Shown here in pieces: positions 15,879 through 24,561 of a DNA stretch of 64,000 nucleotides. A program made the translations under genes and the position numbers. Source of the stretch: JAVJSD01 sp040219575 (GTDB lineage: Bacteria; Planctomycetota; Planctomycetia; Pirellulales; Pirellulaceae). A model generated the notes under the pieces. It made no database searches and was not told the origin of the DNA. It saw nothing but the letters and a program-made list of their open reading frames with translations. The stretch spans positions 1-64,000 of the forward strand of contig JAVJSD010000047.1 of assembly GCA_040219575.1 (NCBI GenBank). The letters are read 5' to 3'. Position 1 is the stretch's first letter; every line of letters begins with the position of its first letter.

Positions 15879-17177
15879 CTAAAACGCCAGGGCGTTGGGG
15901 CCTTCGGCGATCTTCGTCTCCGTCGCCAGCGCGCGATACTTTCCGCGTCGGTACGTATCCGTGTGGCGGAGGATCCGCTCCTTTTCCAATTCGTCGCCCT
16001 CGCCCGACTTCGCCAGCGGCGTGTAGGTGTAGAAGGTGACGATCGCGCGGTCCTTCTCCAGCAGCACCTGCGGCCGCCACGATTCGGGCGGCGCCTCGCT
16101 CCACCGCCACTCGCGGCGCTCGCTCATGGGACGCGCCATCGGCGATTCGTCGTCGCGCGGCGGACCGGCGGCCCAGGGCTCCTCGTCCAGCAGCGTGTGC
16201 GCTCCCCACTCGATGCCATGCCAACCGACGCCGAAGTCCTTCAACTCCCGCCGCAGCAGCGAGGCCTGCAGGTACGATGCCGCCGAATCGTCGCCGGTGA
16301 TCGCCTCCATCACGTCGTCCAGCGCGTCCAAGGGCTTGGGCGGTCGGAGGAAGTGATAGTCCAAGCGGGGGCAATCCTCCGGCTCGGGAAACTCCGCGTC
16401 GGCGGGCAATGCCCATACGAAGCCGTTGCCGTTTCCTTCTTCACGAAACTGATACGCCCGCAGCACATAACCGTCGCGGACGCGCAACGCCGAAAACATG
16501 GCGACCACACGGGCGGGATCGACGCGGCTTTTCGACCAGCCCGGGGGCGCTGTCTCCGGCATCTGGGCGAACTCGACGATCTGCTTGCGCCGTTGCTGGA
16601 GATCCGCCGCGCGGAATTTCGTCAGCTGGGGTTCTCCGGATGCTTTCTCGTCGGTTGTCGGCGCGTCAGCGTCGGAGGTGACTTCCAACTGCGGCAGTTT
16701 CGCGCGGAGCGCCTCCACACCGGCCGTCGAGACGCGCGTGCCACGTACATCGAGCACGCGAAGCGCCCTACACGTCGCGAGCTTCGCCAGTCCCGCGTCG
16801 GTGAGCGCGGTGTCGTTGAGCGTCAGCGCCTCCAGTCGCGGCAGGTTCAACAGGTAGTCCACGCCGGCGTCGGTCAGCGCCGTACCCGCCAGTCCGACTG
16901 TGCTCAATTCCGGGAACGGCGCGAGGTGCTTCAGCAGAATGTCTTGAAACTTCGGGTGATTCGTGAAATCGACCAGAATCACCGGCTGCCCCGGTCGGCG
17001 GTCGTCGGTGTGAATCAGCACGCCGCCGATGTCGAACAACGCGCCCAGCGCCTCGCGCTGCTGCGGCGTGAACTTCGCTTGTCCCTCGGCGTTCGTCTGC
17101 GCGCCGGCGTTTGCGACCGCCAGCAACAGCAGGGCCAAGGCCAACAGAACCATGGCGTTTTCACATTTCATTCTCAT
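15879..17177 (-). CDS. Secreted leucine-rich-repeat protein
   Basis: A 432-residue exported protein. It has a signal peptide (about 5-26, VLLALALLLLAVANAGAQ), then an LRR section at about 75-160 of the planctomycete 'TDAGL' type (LAGTALTDAGVDYLLNLPRL; LNDTALTDAGLAKLATCRAL). A long C-terminal domain (about 190-432) follows that I do not recognise. TAGGAG 7 nt before ATG 17177 decides the start. It lies 40 bp downstream of the secreted protein at 17218-18153, on the same strand, so the two are probably an operon. The role is probably protein-protein interaction in the periplasm or at the cell surface. Confidence 0.75.
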   Translation of the reverse strand: MRMKCENAMVLLALALLLLAVANAGAQTNAEGQAKFTPQQREALGALFDIGGVLIHTDDRRPGQPVILVDFTNHPKFQDILLKHLAPFPELSTVGLAGTALTDAGVDYLLNLPRLEALTLNDTALTDAGLAKLATCRALRVLDVRGTRVSTAGVEALRAKLPQLEVTSDADAPTTDEKASGEPQLTKFRAADLQQRRKQIVEFAQMPETAPPGWSKSRVDPARVVAMFSALRVRDGYVLRAYQFREEGNGNGFVWALPADAEFPEPEDCPRLDYHFLRPPKPLDALDDVMEAITGDDSAASYLQASLLRRELKDFGVGWHGIEWGAHTLLDEEPWAAGPPRDDESPMARPMSERREWRWSEAPPESWRPQVLLEKDRAIVTFYTYTPLAKSGEGDELEKERILRHTDTYRRGKYRALATETKIAEGPNALAF

Positions 17178-17217
17178 GATCGCACTCCTACATGGTCGGG
17201 AATCGCCGCCCCGCCCT

Positions 17218-18153
17218 TCATTGCTTTTCGTTCCACTCGCCCACGATTGACTGCGGATGATCTTCTCCCGGGATGGAGAACTTGTAGCGGTTCGTTTCAT
17301 GCTTGCCGGCCACCACGTCGGGCGCGGTCGGCCCCCACTGCAATTCGGTCACGCCGGAACCCTCGACGGTCTCCGTCAACGAACCGTCGGAGTGCAAGAC
17401 GACGCGCACTTCGAGTGTTTGGGTGAACGTGTCGACCCGATCCCAGTCCGGATGGTCCGTACCAAAGAAGTGCATGCGATGCGGTTGCGATCTCATCTTC
17501 CAGACGCCGGTGATGACGTGCCCGGAGATCTCGCCGGTGAACGTACCGTCGGTGATGAGAGGTCCGCACGTCCAGTACTCGCTCTTGGGATACTCGAATG
17601 AGTCGTGCATCTCGCCCCGCACCTTGCCGCCGTCAACGTGGTAGGTCGCCTTCTGCTTGTGTTGCGAATACGCGGGCGACCAGATGACGACTTCGATCGT
17701 GCGGCGGCCGGCGCCCGACGGGTCGTCCAGATCCTCGGAACGCGTCAGGGTGTACGACAGCGTGCCGACAGCCCCGGGAAACCCGCCCACGACAAAGATG
17801 TATTCGCCCGGTCCGAGTGAGAAGTCGGCCGCGCCCACGTCGGCGCTGACAAATCCATGCACGACGCGAAGGTTGCCGGACGACAGCTTCTGGCTCTCGT
17901 AGCCCGATTTCGGATCGTGAAAGCTGTACTTGAACGCCGTCGCCCGGTAGCCCTTGGGAATGGTGAACCGCGCCGGTTGCTGCTCGGCCATCACATAGGC
18001 GCTGCCGCCGCTGGCCATGACGACCCGCGCCTGGAGGGTGCACCGCTTTCCGTCGAGCGAATCGCCGTCCGCCGCCGCGGCGACTTGGGCCACGCCACCC
18101 ACGAGCAAAACTGCCGACAACCACACGACCGACGGGCAACGGGTTCGAGACAT
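17218..18153 (-). CDS. Secreted hypothetical protein
   Basis: A 311-residue exported protein with a clear signal peptide (about 7-27, VVWLSAVLLVGGVAQVAAAA). The mature part looks beta-rich (YIFVVGGFPGAVGTLSYTLT; TIEVVIWSPAYSQHKQKATY; GTFTGEISGHVITGVWKM). No domain is recognised; the 'TGEISGHVITGVW' stretch resembles lipocalin- or calycin-like strand patterns but not enough to name it. GAGGAGA 7 nt before ATG 18153 fixes the start. It is the first gene of a likely operon with the LRR protein. Confidence 0.7.
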   Translation of the reverse strand: MSRTRCPSVVWLSAVLLVGGVAQVAAAADGDSLDGKRCTLQARVVMASGGSAYVMAEQQPARFTIPKGYRATAFKYSFHDPKSGYESQKLSSGNLRVVHGFVSADVGAADFSLGPGEYIFVVGGFPGAVGTLSYTLTRSEDLDDPSGAGRRTIEVVIWSPAYSQHKQKATYHVDGGKVRGEMHDSFEYPKSEYWTCGPLITDGTFTGEISGHVITGVWKMRSQPHRMHFFGTDHPDWDRVDTFTQTLEVRVVLHSDGSLTETVEGSGVTELQWGPTAPDVVAGKHETNRYKFSIPGEDHPQSIVGEWNEKQ

Positions 18154-18436
18154 GACCGTTCTCCTCATAAGATGCAGCGACAATGTAGGCGAGGGAAGAT
18201 AGGTGGCAAACGACGTTCCCAAAAAGGCGCCGCTTCAATGGCTCTTCTGTCACCCAGGACAATGCCGATCAAATGACCACAAAAGCGGCGACAACCGCGG
18301 ACTCATCGCCTCGGTGCGCCGCCTCGCCTGCCGCGGGGACCGTGCCGGTTTCGCGCGCCTCCGTGCACGGCCGCGCGCCTTTCGCGGCCGAATCGGGGGT
18401 GATCGAACGTGCCTCCGCAATTCATCCTGTGGAGTG

Positions 18437-18509
18437 ATCCGTGTTCCATCCGTGGCTGCCGTATGGGCGTAGGGGTAAGCCAACGAGGAAACACGGATCG
18501 AACACGGAC
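18437..18509. repeat. Family D inverted repeat (ATCCGTGTTC type)
   Basis: GATCCGTGTTCCATCCGTGG at 18437 faces AACACGGATCGAACACGGAC near 18490, an inverted pair with about 30 bp between. The rest of 18154-18569 shows no feature. Confidence 0.55.
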
Positions 18510-18569
18510 AGACGTCAATCCAAGAGAAGAGCGGCGCCGCGGTCAGTCAAAAGAAACGGCCGAATGTCA

Positions 18570-18929
18570 TTACCGGTCAGACGATGCCGCCACGTCCGTG
18601 TTCAGCTGAGTCCGCGAGCAACTCGTTCCGCTGCGACGAGCGAGGCGCATGCCAAGCGCGGCGCCGACGATCACGCAGGTGAAAACGAGCGAGCGGATCG
18701 TCCACAGATCGGCAGGATGCTGCGTGATGCGGCTCATGGCGGTCACGCCCGTCACCAGGCTGCGAACGGTGTACAGCGGCCACGGTTCAAGAGCGGCCAG
18801 GAACGACAGCAGAAAGTAGCCGAGCACCGCGCCGAGCAGACCGTAGAGAACCGTCCGCCAAGCGGCAGGACGACGGGGCGCCTTGGCGCCAGGCGAACGA
18901 TCGTCGGCTGGGGATGCGTAAGGGTTCAT
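18570..18929 (-). CDS. Small membrane protein coupled to PQQ-propeller gene
   Basis: A 119-residue protein with two hydrophobic helices (about 28-46, VLYGLLGAVLGYFLLSFLAA, and about 78-94, IRSLVFTCVIVGAALGM) after a polar N-terminus beginning MNPYASP, a common start in planctomycete membrane proteins. I recognise no family. Its ATG shares an A with the TGA of the upstream propeller gene (TGATG), so translation is probably coupled and the two may work together in the membrane. Confidence 0.7.
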   Translation of the reverse strand: MNPYASPADDRSPGAKAPRRPAAWRTVLYGLLGAVLGYFLLSFLAALEPWPLYTVRSLVTGVTAMSRITQHPADLWTIRSLVFTCVIVGAALGMRLARRSGTSCSRTQLNTDVAASSDR

Positions 18930-20725
18930 CACGTCGCGTCGGCCTGCCCACTGTCCTCCTGGGCTTCCTCGCCTTTCTCTGGCGTTTCCCCGTCGTCCTG
19001 ATTCTCGGCGTCTTTCGGTTCGTCCTGCGGGTCCTGTTCCGCCGACGCGCCCGCCAGCGGCAGACGGTAGCAGGCGGCCTCGGTGGCGTTGCGGACCAGC
19101 AGCAGGTCGTTGTAGAGGCAGAGGTTGTTCCAGGTCTGGCCCTCGAGCGCGGGAAATCGTCCCAGTTCCTTCAGGCGGTCGGGCGTGGCGGCTGCCAGCA
19201 CCACCTCGCCAGACTCGGCCTGCACCAAGATCACGTCGCCCACCAACAGGAGTTGCCCGTGACCATAACGGCCGCGACTGTTCTTCCACTGGCGGTCGCC
19301 GGTCTCCAGTTCAACGCATTCCAGAATGCCGTCGGAGAGGCCGTAGACATAGCCGTCCTTGACGACGACATTGGTGAACTTCGTCTTCAGGACGTTGTTG
19401 TTCTCCCACAGCACCTCCACCTGCCAGTCGCCTTTTTCGTTGGTGATCTGCAGCAACTTGCCCCCCTGGCGATAGCCCTTGGTGAGCAACACGCGATCGC
19501 CGGGCAAGACGACCGGCTGCGACGCGGCGGCTTCGCTGCTGCTGCTGCTGGGCCACTCGGCGGTCCACAGCACCTTGCCGTCCTGCGGATCGTGAGCGCT
19601 GAGCATGCCCTCGTTGACACTCAGGATCTGCCGCACGCCGGCGATTTCGGTCAGCACGGGACTGGCGTAGCTGATCTGCCATGTGCCCGCCTCCCAACGT
19701 TTCTCACCCGTCTCGCGGTCCAGCGCCACCAGCGAAGTAATCTCGCCTTCTCCGCTGCCGCCCCCCGGCACGACCACCAGGTCGTCGAACACCAGCGGCG
19801 ACGCCGACCGCCCCCAGGACACCACCGTGCGATCCTGCTCGTGCGTGGTGACGCCGAACATCTCGGGAATGTCCTTCGACCACAGTCGCTCGCCCGTCGC
19901 GCCGTCGATGCAGCGCAGCACGCCGGTCGCGCCCAGCGCGTAAACCTTGCCTTCGAAGATTGTGGGAGTCGAACGGGGACCTTCGCCGCCCATCGGGTCG
20001 TCGGTGTGCGCGACGCCCAACGCATCGAGCCACAACAGGTCTCCCGACTTCACGTCGTAACACGTGACCAGCTCCTTGGGGCCGCGCTGCTCGAGCGTGA
20101 CCGCCTGACCGTTGACCACGGCGAACGCCGACCAGCCGGCGCCGATCGGCTGCCGCCAGACGAGTTCCGGCGGCTGCGCATCCCAGTCGTCAGCGAGTTG
20201 GACGTTGTCGACGATCAGATCGCCGCCCGGTCCCAAAAAGCGAGGGAAGTCGTACTCGGTGGTCGACGCCAATGCGACCTCGACGGCCGGCTGCTCGGCC
20301 TCGTCGGGAATCGCCAGCAGCTCGTGAGCCGCCTTCTTCCCACGTTCCTTGAAGTGCGGAACCAGGTCGCCGTCGACCTGATCGATCTCGTACATGGCGA
20401 AGAAGCCGCCGACGCCGCAGACAATCAACACAAACGTCATGGCCCGTAGCGGCAGCCAGTAGCTGCTGCCGAAGATGAACCACGCCGTCGGCCAGAACAC
20501 GATTCCCACCAGGCAGACGAATCGCGTGATATTGGCGACCGCCTGTTCGCCGAACATCAGCACCAGGAACCCGAGCGGCCCCTCGGGGGCGTTGTCGACG
20601 AAGTGCAGCGCTGCCTGCACGCCGGCGATGATCAGCACGCACAACAGCATGATGGCCAGCACCCAGCGGGGCGGAAAGTAGCGTTTTGGCCGGTCGGAAG
20701 CAGTCGAACTGTCGGACTTAGTCAT
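18929..20725 (-). CDS. Membrane-anchored PQQ-type beta-propeller protein
   Basis: A 598-residue protein. Three membrane helices lie near the N-terminus (about 22-42, 68-88 and 96-112). A BamB/PQQ-like propeller follows at about 165-565, with blade signatures such as CYDVKSGDLLWLD, CIDGATGERLWSKDI, ALDRETGEKRWEAGTW and CVELETGDRQWKN. An acidic tail (EDPQDEPKDAENQDDGETP-like) ends it. Such planctomycete propellers are usually non-enzymatic; no quinoprotein catalytic set is apparent. The propeller should lie outside the cytoplasm. The following small membrane gene is translationally coupled. Confidence 0.85.
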   Translation of the reverse strand: MTKSDSSTASDRPKRYFPPRWVLAIMLLCVLIIAGVQAALHFVDNAPEGPLGFLVLMFGEQAVANITRFVCLVGIVFWPTAWFIFGSSYWLPLRAMTFVLIVCGVGGFFAMYEIDQVDGDLVPHFKERGKKAAHELLAIPDEAEQPAVEVALASTTEYDFPRFLGPGGDLIVDNVQLADDWDAQPPELVWRQPIGAGWSAFAVVNGQAVTLEQRGPKELVTCYDVKSGDLLWLDALGVAHTDDPMGGEGPRSTPTIFEGKVYALGATGVLRCIDGATGERLWSKDIPEMFGVTTHEQDRTVVSWGRSASPLVFDDLVVVPGGGSGEGEITSLVALDRETGEKRWEAGTWQISYASPVLTEIAGVRQILSVNEGMLSAHDPQDGKVLWTAEWPSSSSSEAAASQPVVLPGDRVLLTKGYRQGGKLLQITNEKGDWQVEVLWENNNVLKTKFTNVVVKDGYVYGLSDGILECVELETGDRQWKNSRGRYGHGQLLLVGDVILVQAESGEVVLAAATPDRLKELGRFPALEGQTWNNLCLYNDLLLVRNATEAACYRLPLAGASAEQDPQDEPKDAENQDDGETPEKGEEAQEDSGQADAT

Positions 20726-21001
20726 GAGTGAACGATTCCGGATGAAATGACGCGCGACGGCGTACGCAAGGAGCGGACCGCGAGGCAGCTAGGGATGAGA
20801 ATCCCGGCGGAATTGTCTCCGTATTGTTACCACCCGCGGCGGCCGAGGAAAGATGAGACGCAATGCGAACCGTCAGCTTGTCGCACATCGCCCCCGGTCT
20901 CGCAATCGGACGCACTGGCGTCGCGTCGCCGGACGACGGAGAATCCAGGATTGCGACTGGATTTCGCCGCGCCAGCCTTCTCATCTCCCGTCGAGCAGGA
21001 C

Positions 21002-22120
21002 ATGCCCGTTCGCATTGCGAGTTTACAGACATTTCGCCGTGACTACCCGGTGGTGGGGCATTTCAAGTTCTTCGCCGGCCGCGGCGACCGGCCTCCGATG
21101 CGCGAGACGGTGCTGGTGAAGCTCACCACCGACGACGGCGCCGCGGGCTGGGGGCAGTGCGTGCCGTCGCCGCGATGGAGTTACGAGACCATCGAGACGG
21201 TCGAATCGACGCTCCGCGGCTACCTCGCGCCGGCGCTGGTCGGACTCGATCCGCTGGACGGCGAGGCGATTCACGCCGCCATGGACCACGCCATCGCGCC
21301 GTCGTTCTCCACCGGACAGCCGATCTGCAAGGCCGGCGTCGATTTGGCGCTATTCGACCTGGCCGGAAGAATGCTCAAGCAATCCCCCGCCGAGCGGTGG
21401 GGACGGCAAAGCGCGGAATCGGTTACGCTGAGCTGGACGCTCAATCCCACTTCGCTGGCGGCCATGGAAGCGGACGTCGCCGAGGCGCAACGTCGAGGTT
21501 ACCGGCACTTCAACGTCAAGGTCGCGCCGAACGCCGCGTACGACCTGCAGTTGCTGCGCCGCCTGCGACAACTCGCTCCCGAGGCGATTGTCTGGGCGGA
21601 CGCCAACGGCGGCTACGACCTGGAGACCGCGCTGTCGGTCGCTCCGCGGCTGGCCGATCTCGGCGTTTCGGCGCTGGAGCAACCGTTGCCCGCCGTGCGG
21701 TTGGCCGACTTCGCCCGGCTGCGGAAGCAGGGGGCGCTGCCGATACTGATGGACGAACCGCTGGTTTCCTGCGACGTGCTGCGGGAGTTCCACCAGCTCG
21801 GCCTGTTGGATGGGGCGGCGATCAAGGTCAGTCGTTGCGGCGGACTCTCCGACGCGCGTCGGCAGGTGGAGTACCTGCTCGAACACGGCCTGTTGTTCTT
21901 CGGCAGCGGCCTGACGGATCCCGACCTGTCGCTGGCCGCCTCGCTGCAGTTGTTCGCCGCCTACGGACTCTCGGTCCCGGCGGCGCTCAACGGCCCGCAG
22001 TACCTCAGCGGCAGCGTGCTGCGCACGCCGATTCAAATCAGCGGCGACATCGCCCACGCGCCCACGGGGCCCGGCCTGGGAGTTGCGGTCGATGCGTCGA
22101 AGCTGACCGCAAGCGATTGA
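21002..22120 (+). CDS. Enolase-superfamily enzyme, mandelate racemase/muconate lactonizing type
   Basis: A 372-residue enzyme of the MR/MLE subgroup. The N-terminal capping domain is about 1-125, then an alpha/beta barrel. Metal ligands are seen as WADANGG, LEQPLP and MDEPL. The second-strand base motif reads HFNVKVAP with K173 in place but Asn at position 171 instead of the first Lys of KxK. The opposite-side lysine is present in AAIKVSRCGG. Product uncertain: a racemase, epimerase or dehydratase acting on a sugar acid or dipeptide. Start ATG 21002 is preferred (GAGCAGG upstream); it stands alone between oppositely oriented genes. Confidence 0.85.
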   Translation: MPVRIASLQTFRRDYPVVGHFKFFAGRGDRPPMRETVLVKLTTDDGAAGWGQCVPSPRWSYETIETVESTLRGYLAPALVGLDPLDGEAIHAAMDHAIAPSFSTGQPICKAGVDLALFDLAGRMLKQSPAERWGRQSAESVTLSWTLNPTSLAAMEADVAEAQRRGYRHFNVKVAPNAAYDLQLLRRLRQLAPEAIVWADANGGYDLETALSVAPRLADLGVSALEQPLPAVRLADFARLRKQGALPILMDEPLVSCDVLREFHQLGLLDGAAIKVSRCGGLSDARRQVEYLLEHGLLFFGSGLTDPDLSLAASLQLFAAYGLSVPAALNGPQYLSGSVLRTPIQISGDIAHAPTGPGLGVAVDASKLTASD

Positions 22121-22219
22121 TCCGTTGGCTCGGACCGACCAACTCGTTAAGCGAAGAGAATTGTTGATTGAGGACTGCCATTCCAAAATGCCGACGAGGC
22201 GGCGAGCAATATCCTTTAT

Positions 22220-22318
22220 CGTTTAACGGCAAGCCGCGGGCGACGGCGGATCGTTGCAGGAACGTTTCCAGCTAGTGCCGGGTCGTGCGCACGCCGACGC
22301 CTGCGGCTCGCGGTTCTT
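22220..22318. repeat. MITE-like element, family B, copy 2
   Basis: GTTTAACGGCAAGCCGCGGG opens a stretch of about 100 bp almost identical in its core to 603-711 (GGATCGTTGCAG, ACGTTTCCAGCTAG, GGGTCGTGCGCAC). The right terminus (GGCTCGCGGTTCTTT) is eroded. Confidence 0.7.
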
Positions 22319-22327
22319 TGAAGCGGC

Positions 22328-23794
22328 CTACGCGAGGATGGCGCGGACGACCTTGCCGTGGACGTCGGTCAGGCGGAAGCGGCGGCCTTGGAACTTGAAC
22401 GTCAGCCGCTCGTGGTCGATGCCCAGCAGGTGCATCACCGTGGCCTGGAAGTCGTGGACGTGCACGTGGTCGGTCGCCACGTTGTGGCCGAAGTCGTCGG
22501 AGGCGCCGTAGGTCGTGCCCGGTTTGACGCCGCCGCCGGCCATCCACAGCGTGAAGGCGTAAGGATGATGGTCGCGGCCCCAGTTCTTGGTGTCGTCGAT
22601 CTTCCCCTGCAAGAACGGCGTACGGCCGAACTCACCACCCCAGATGACGAGCGTCTCGTCCAACAGCCCGCGCTCCTTGAGGTCCTTCACCAGCGCCGCC
22701 GACGGCGCATCGGTGTCGCGGCACTGAATCTCCAGTTGCGAATTCAGATTGCGGTGCTGATCCCAGCCGGCGTGCATCAGTTGCACGAAGCGCACGCCGC
22801 GCTCCGCCAACCGGCGAGCGATCAGGCAGTTGTAGGCGAACGAGCCCTGCCGCGTGACATCGGGTCCGTAGCGGTCGAGAATATGCCGCGGTTCACTCGA
22901 CAGATCCGTCAACTCCGGCACCGAGGCCTGCATGCGATACGCCATTTCGTACTGCGCGATGCGCGTGGCGATCTCGGGATCACCGTACTCGGCCAGGTTG
23001 AGTTCGTTGAGCTGCGTCAGGTCGTCGAGCAGACCGCGCCGCATCGGCCGGCTGATGCCGTCGGGATTCGAGAGGTACAACACCGGATCGCCGTTGCCGC
23101 GAAACTTCACTCCCTGAAACCGCGTCGGCAAGAAGCCGCTCCCCCAATAGAAGTCGTAAAAAATCTGCCCGCACGAGGCCTCCTTGTCGCGGGAGGTCAT
23201 CACCACGAACGACGGCAGTTCCTCGGTGTCGCTCCCCAGGCCGTACGAAAGCCAGGCGCCCATGCTCGGCCGGCCGGCCTGTTCGGCGCCGGTGAGAAAA
23301 AACGTGATGGCGGGAGCGTGGTTCACCTGCTCGGTATGCAGCGACTTGACGAAACACAGGTCGTCGGCGATCTCGGCCGTCTTGGGCAGGAAGCTGGAGA
23401 CCCACGCGCCGCTCTCTCCATGCTGCCGGAACTTGGTGATCTCGGCCAGCACCGGCTTGTCGTTCTGGCCGGCGGTCATGGTGCTCAGCCGTTTGCCGCC
23501 TTGAATCTCCTCCGGGATCTGCTTGCCGTGCCACTCGCGAAGCTTGGGCTTGTAGTCGAACAGGTCGACGTGCGACGGCGCTCCGTTCTGAAACAGGTAG
23601 ATCACGCGCTTCGCCTTGGGGGCGAAATGCGGCACGCCCGTCAGCCCGCCGATCCGCTGCTCCAGCGGCGCCGCGCCCAGATCGCCGCCCAGCAAATGCG
23701 CCAGCGCCGCCGTGCCGACGCCCAACGCGCCCCGGCCGAAAAACTGCCGACGGGTGAGATGGCGACGGTAGTCGTTGATCGCGGAGGGTTTCAT
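22328..23794 (-). CDS. DUF1501 secreted protein (sulfatase-like fold)
   Basis: A 488-residue protein with a Tat signal (RRQFFGRGALGVGTAALAHL) and the DUF1501 core: VIYLFQNGAPSHVDLFDYKP, then FVQLMHAGWDQHRNLNSQLE, VIWGGEFGRTPFLQGK and HHPYAFTLWMAGGG. These have an alkaline-phosphatase/sulfatase-like fold, and the conserved Asp/His residues suggest metal binding, but the reaction is not established. ATG 23794 is chosen over an upstream GTG because the Tat signal follows. Unusually, no DUF1549/DUF1553 partner adjoins it, unlike the copy at 52974. Confidence 0.9.
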   Translation of the reverse strand: MKPSAINDYRRHLTRRQFFGRGALGVGTAALAHLLGGDLGAAPLEQRIGGLTGVPHFAPKAKRVIYLFQNGAPSHVDLFDYKPKLREWHGKQIPEEIQGGKRLSTMTAGQNDKPVLAEITKFRQHGESGAWVSSFLPKTAEIADDLCFVKSLHTEQVNHAPAITFFLTGAEQAGRPSMGAWLSYGLGSDTEELPSFVVMTSRDKEASCGQIFYDFYWGSGFLPTRFQGVKFRGNGDPVLYLSNPDGISRPMRRGLLDDLTQLNELNLAEYGDPEIATRIAQYEMAYRMQASVPELTDLSSEPRHILDRYGPDVTRQGSFAYNCLIARRLAERGVRFVQLMHAGWDQHRNLNSQLEIQCRDTDAPSAALVKDLKERGLLDETLVIWGGEFGRTPFLQGKIDDTKNWGRDHHPYAFTLWMAGGGVKPGTTYGASDDFGHNVATDHVHVHDFQATVMHLLGIDHERLTFKFQGRRFRLTDVHGKVVRAILA

Positions 23795-24179
23795 TTTGGT
23801 CTCGCGTCGAGTCTCGGAAGCCACTAGTCCATTTTTCTCCAGTCTAGTCTATCGCCGCCCGCAGTTGGAAATGCCCCTCGGTTCCCCGGTAAGCGCCGCC
23901 AAACCCCACTTCCCAGGCCGCAGCGTTTCGTCGGCTAGGGGAAAGAACCAAGATGCTCTTGGAGAGTGCCCCAGATTGAGCCGGCACGTCAAAGCGAAGA
24001 GTTTGCTCGGCTGCTGATACCGCGCGTCCGCGGCATCATTCGCTGGCCTGCCGACGTCGATGGCTAGGGCGGTGCGGGCGCTGACGGCGTAACAGCTGAA
24101 ATCGAATGACCTGACGGGTCGACCTGCCGTCAGTGACCGCAATCAGGGGTGGATTCTGGTTCCTGCCCCGTTGGTTTCG
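23795..24179. other. Intergenic stretch with no recognised feature
   Basis: About 385 bp between the DUF1501 start and the ISL3 remnant. No gene, repeat or IS end is recognised. It may be debris linked to the transposase relic. Confidence 0.35.
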
Positions 24180-24351
24180 TCCCGCGTGGTCGTGGCACGG
24201 CAACTTCGCCTGACACTCTGGACAACAGAACTCCGTTCCCCGAGGGTGATCGACGAACACCTCGACTTTTTGCTCATCCGATTCAAACGTAATTCACGGA
24301 CGGAACACGGTGACGCCAGTCCAGGATTTGCTTGTATGAGCTACTTGCCAT
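24180..24351 (-). pseudogene. ISL3-family transposase remnant (N-terminus only)
   Basis: Starting at ATG 24351 (MASSSYKQIL), the minus strand reads GLASPCSVRELRF, ESDEQKVEVFVDHPRGTEF and CCPECQAKLPCHDHA in successive frames. This is the N-terminal region of an ISL3 transposase with its CxxC zinc finger. Two single-base losses are needed to join the frames (after QIL and in CGTTTGAA), and the similarity stops after CHDHA. No IS ends are visible. It is a decayed fragment. Confidence 0.65.
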
Positions 24352-24561
24352 TTGCGCCACTTGAGGGGCGGGGTACCGATGCCGACTCCCCCTCGTCGAG
24401 AGACTCGCCGCCGGCCACGCTCACCCGCGGACGAACGTCGCCCTCTGTGCAAGAACCAAGGCGGCAGGGACCAAACCCGGGAACGGCTCCTGCTACTTTA
24501 TATGCTTCCGCGGCGCGTTCGTTCTCATCGCAGGCCTCCTGATCACGAGGGGAAAGCGGTC

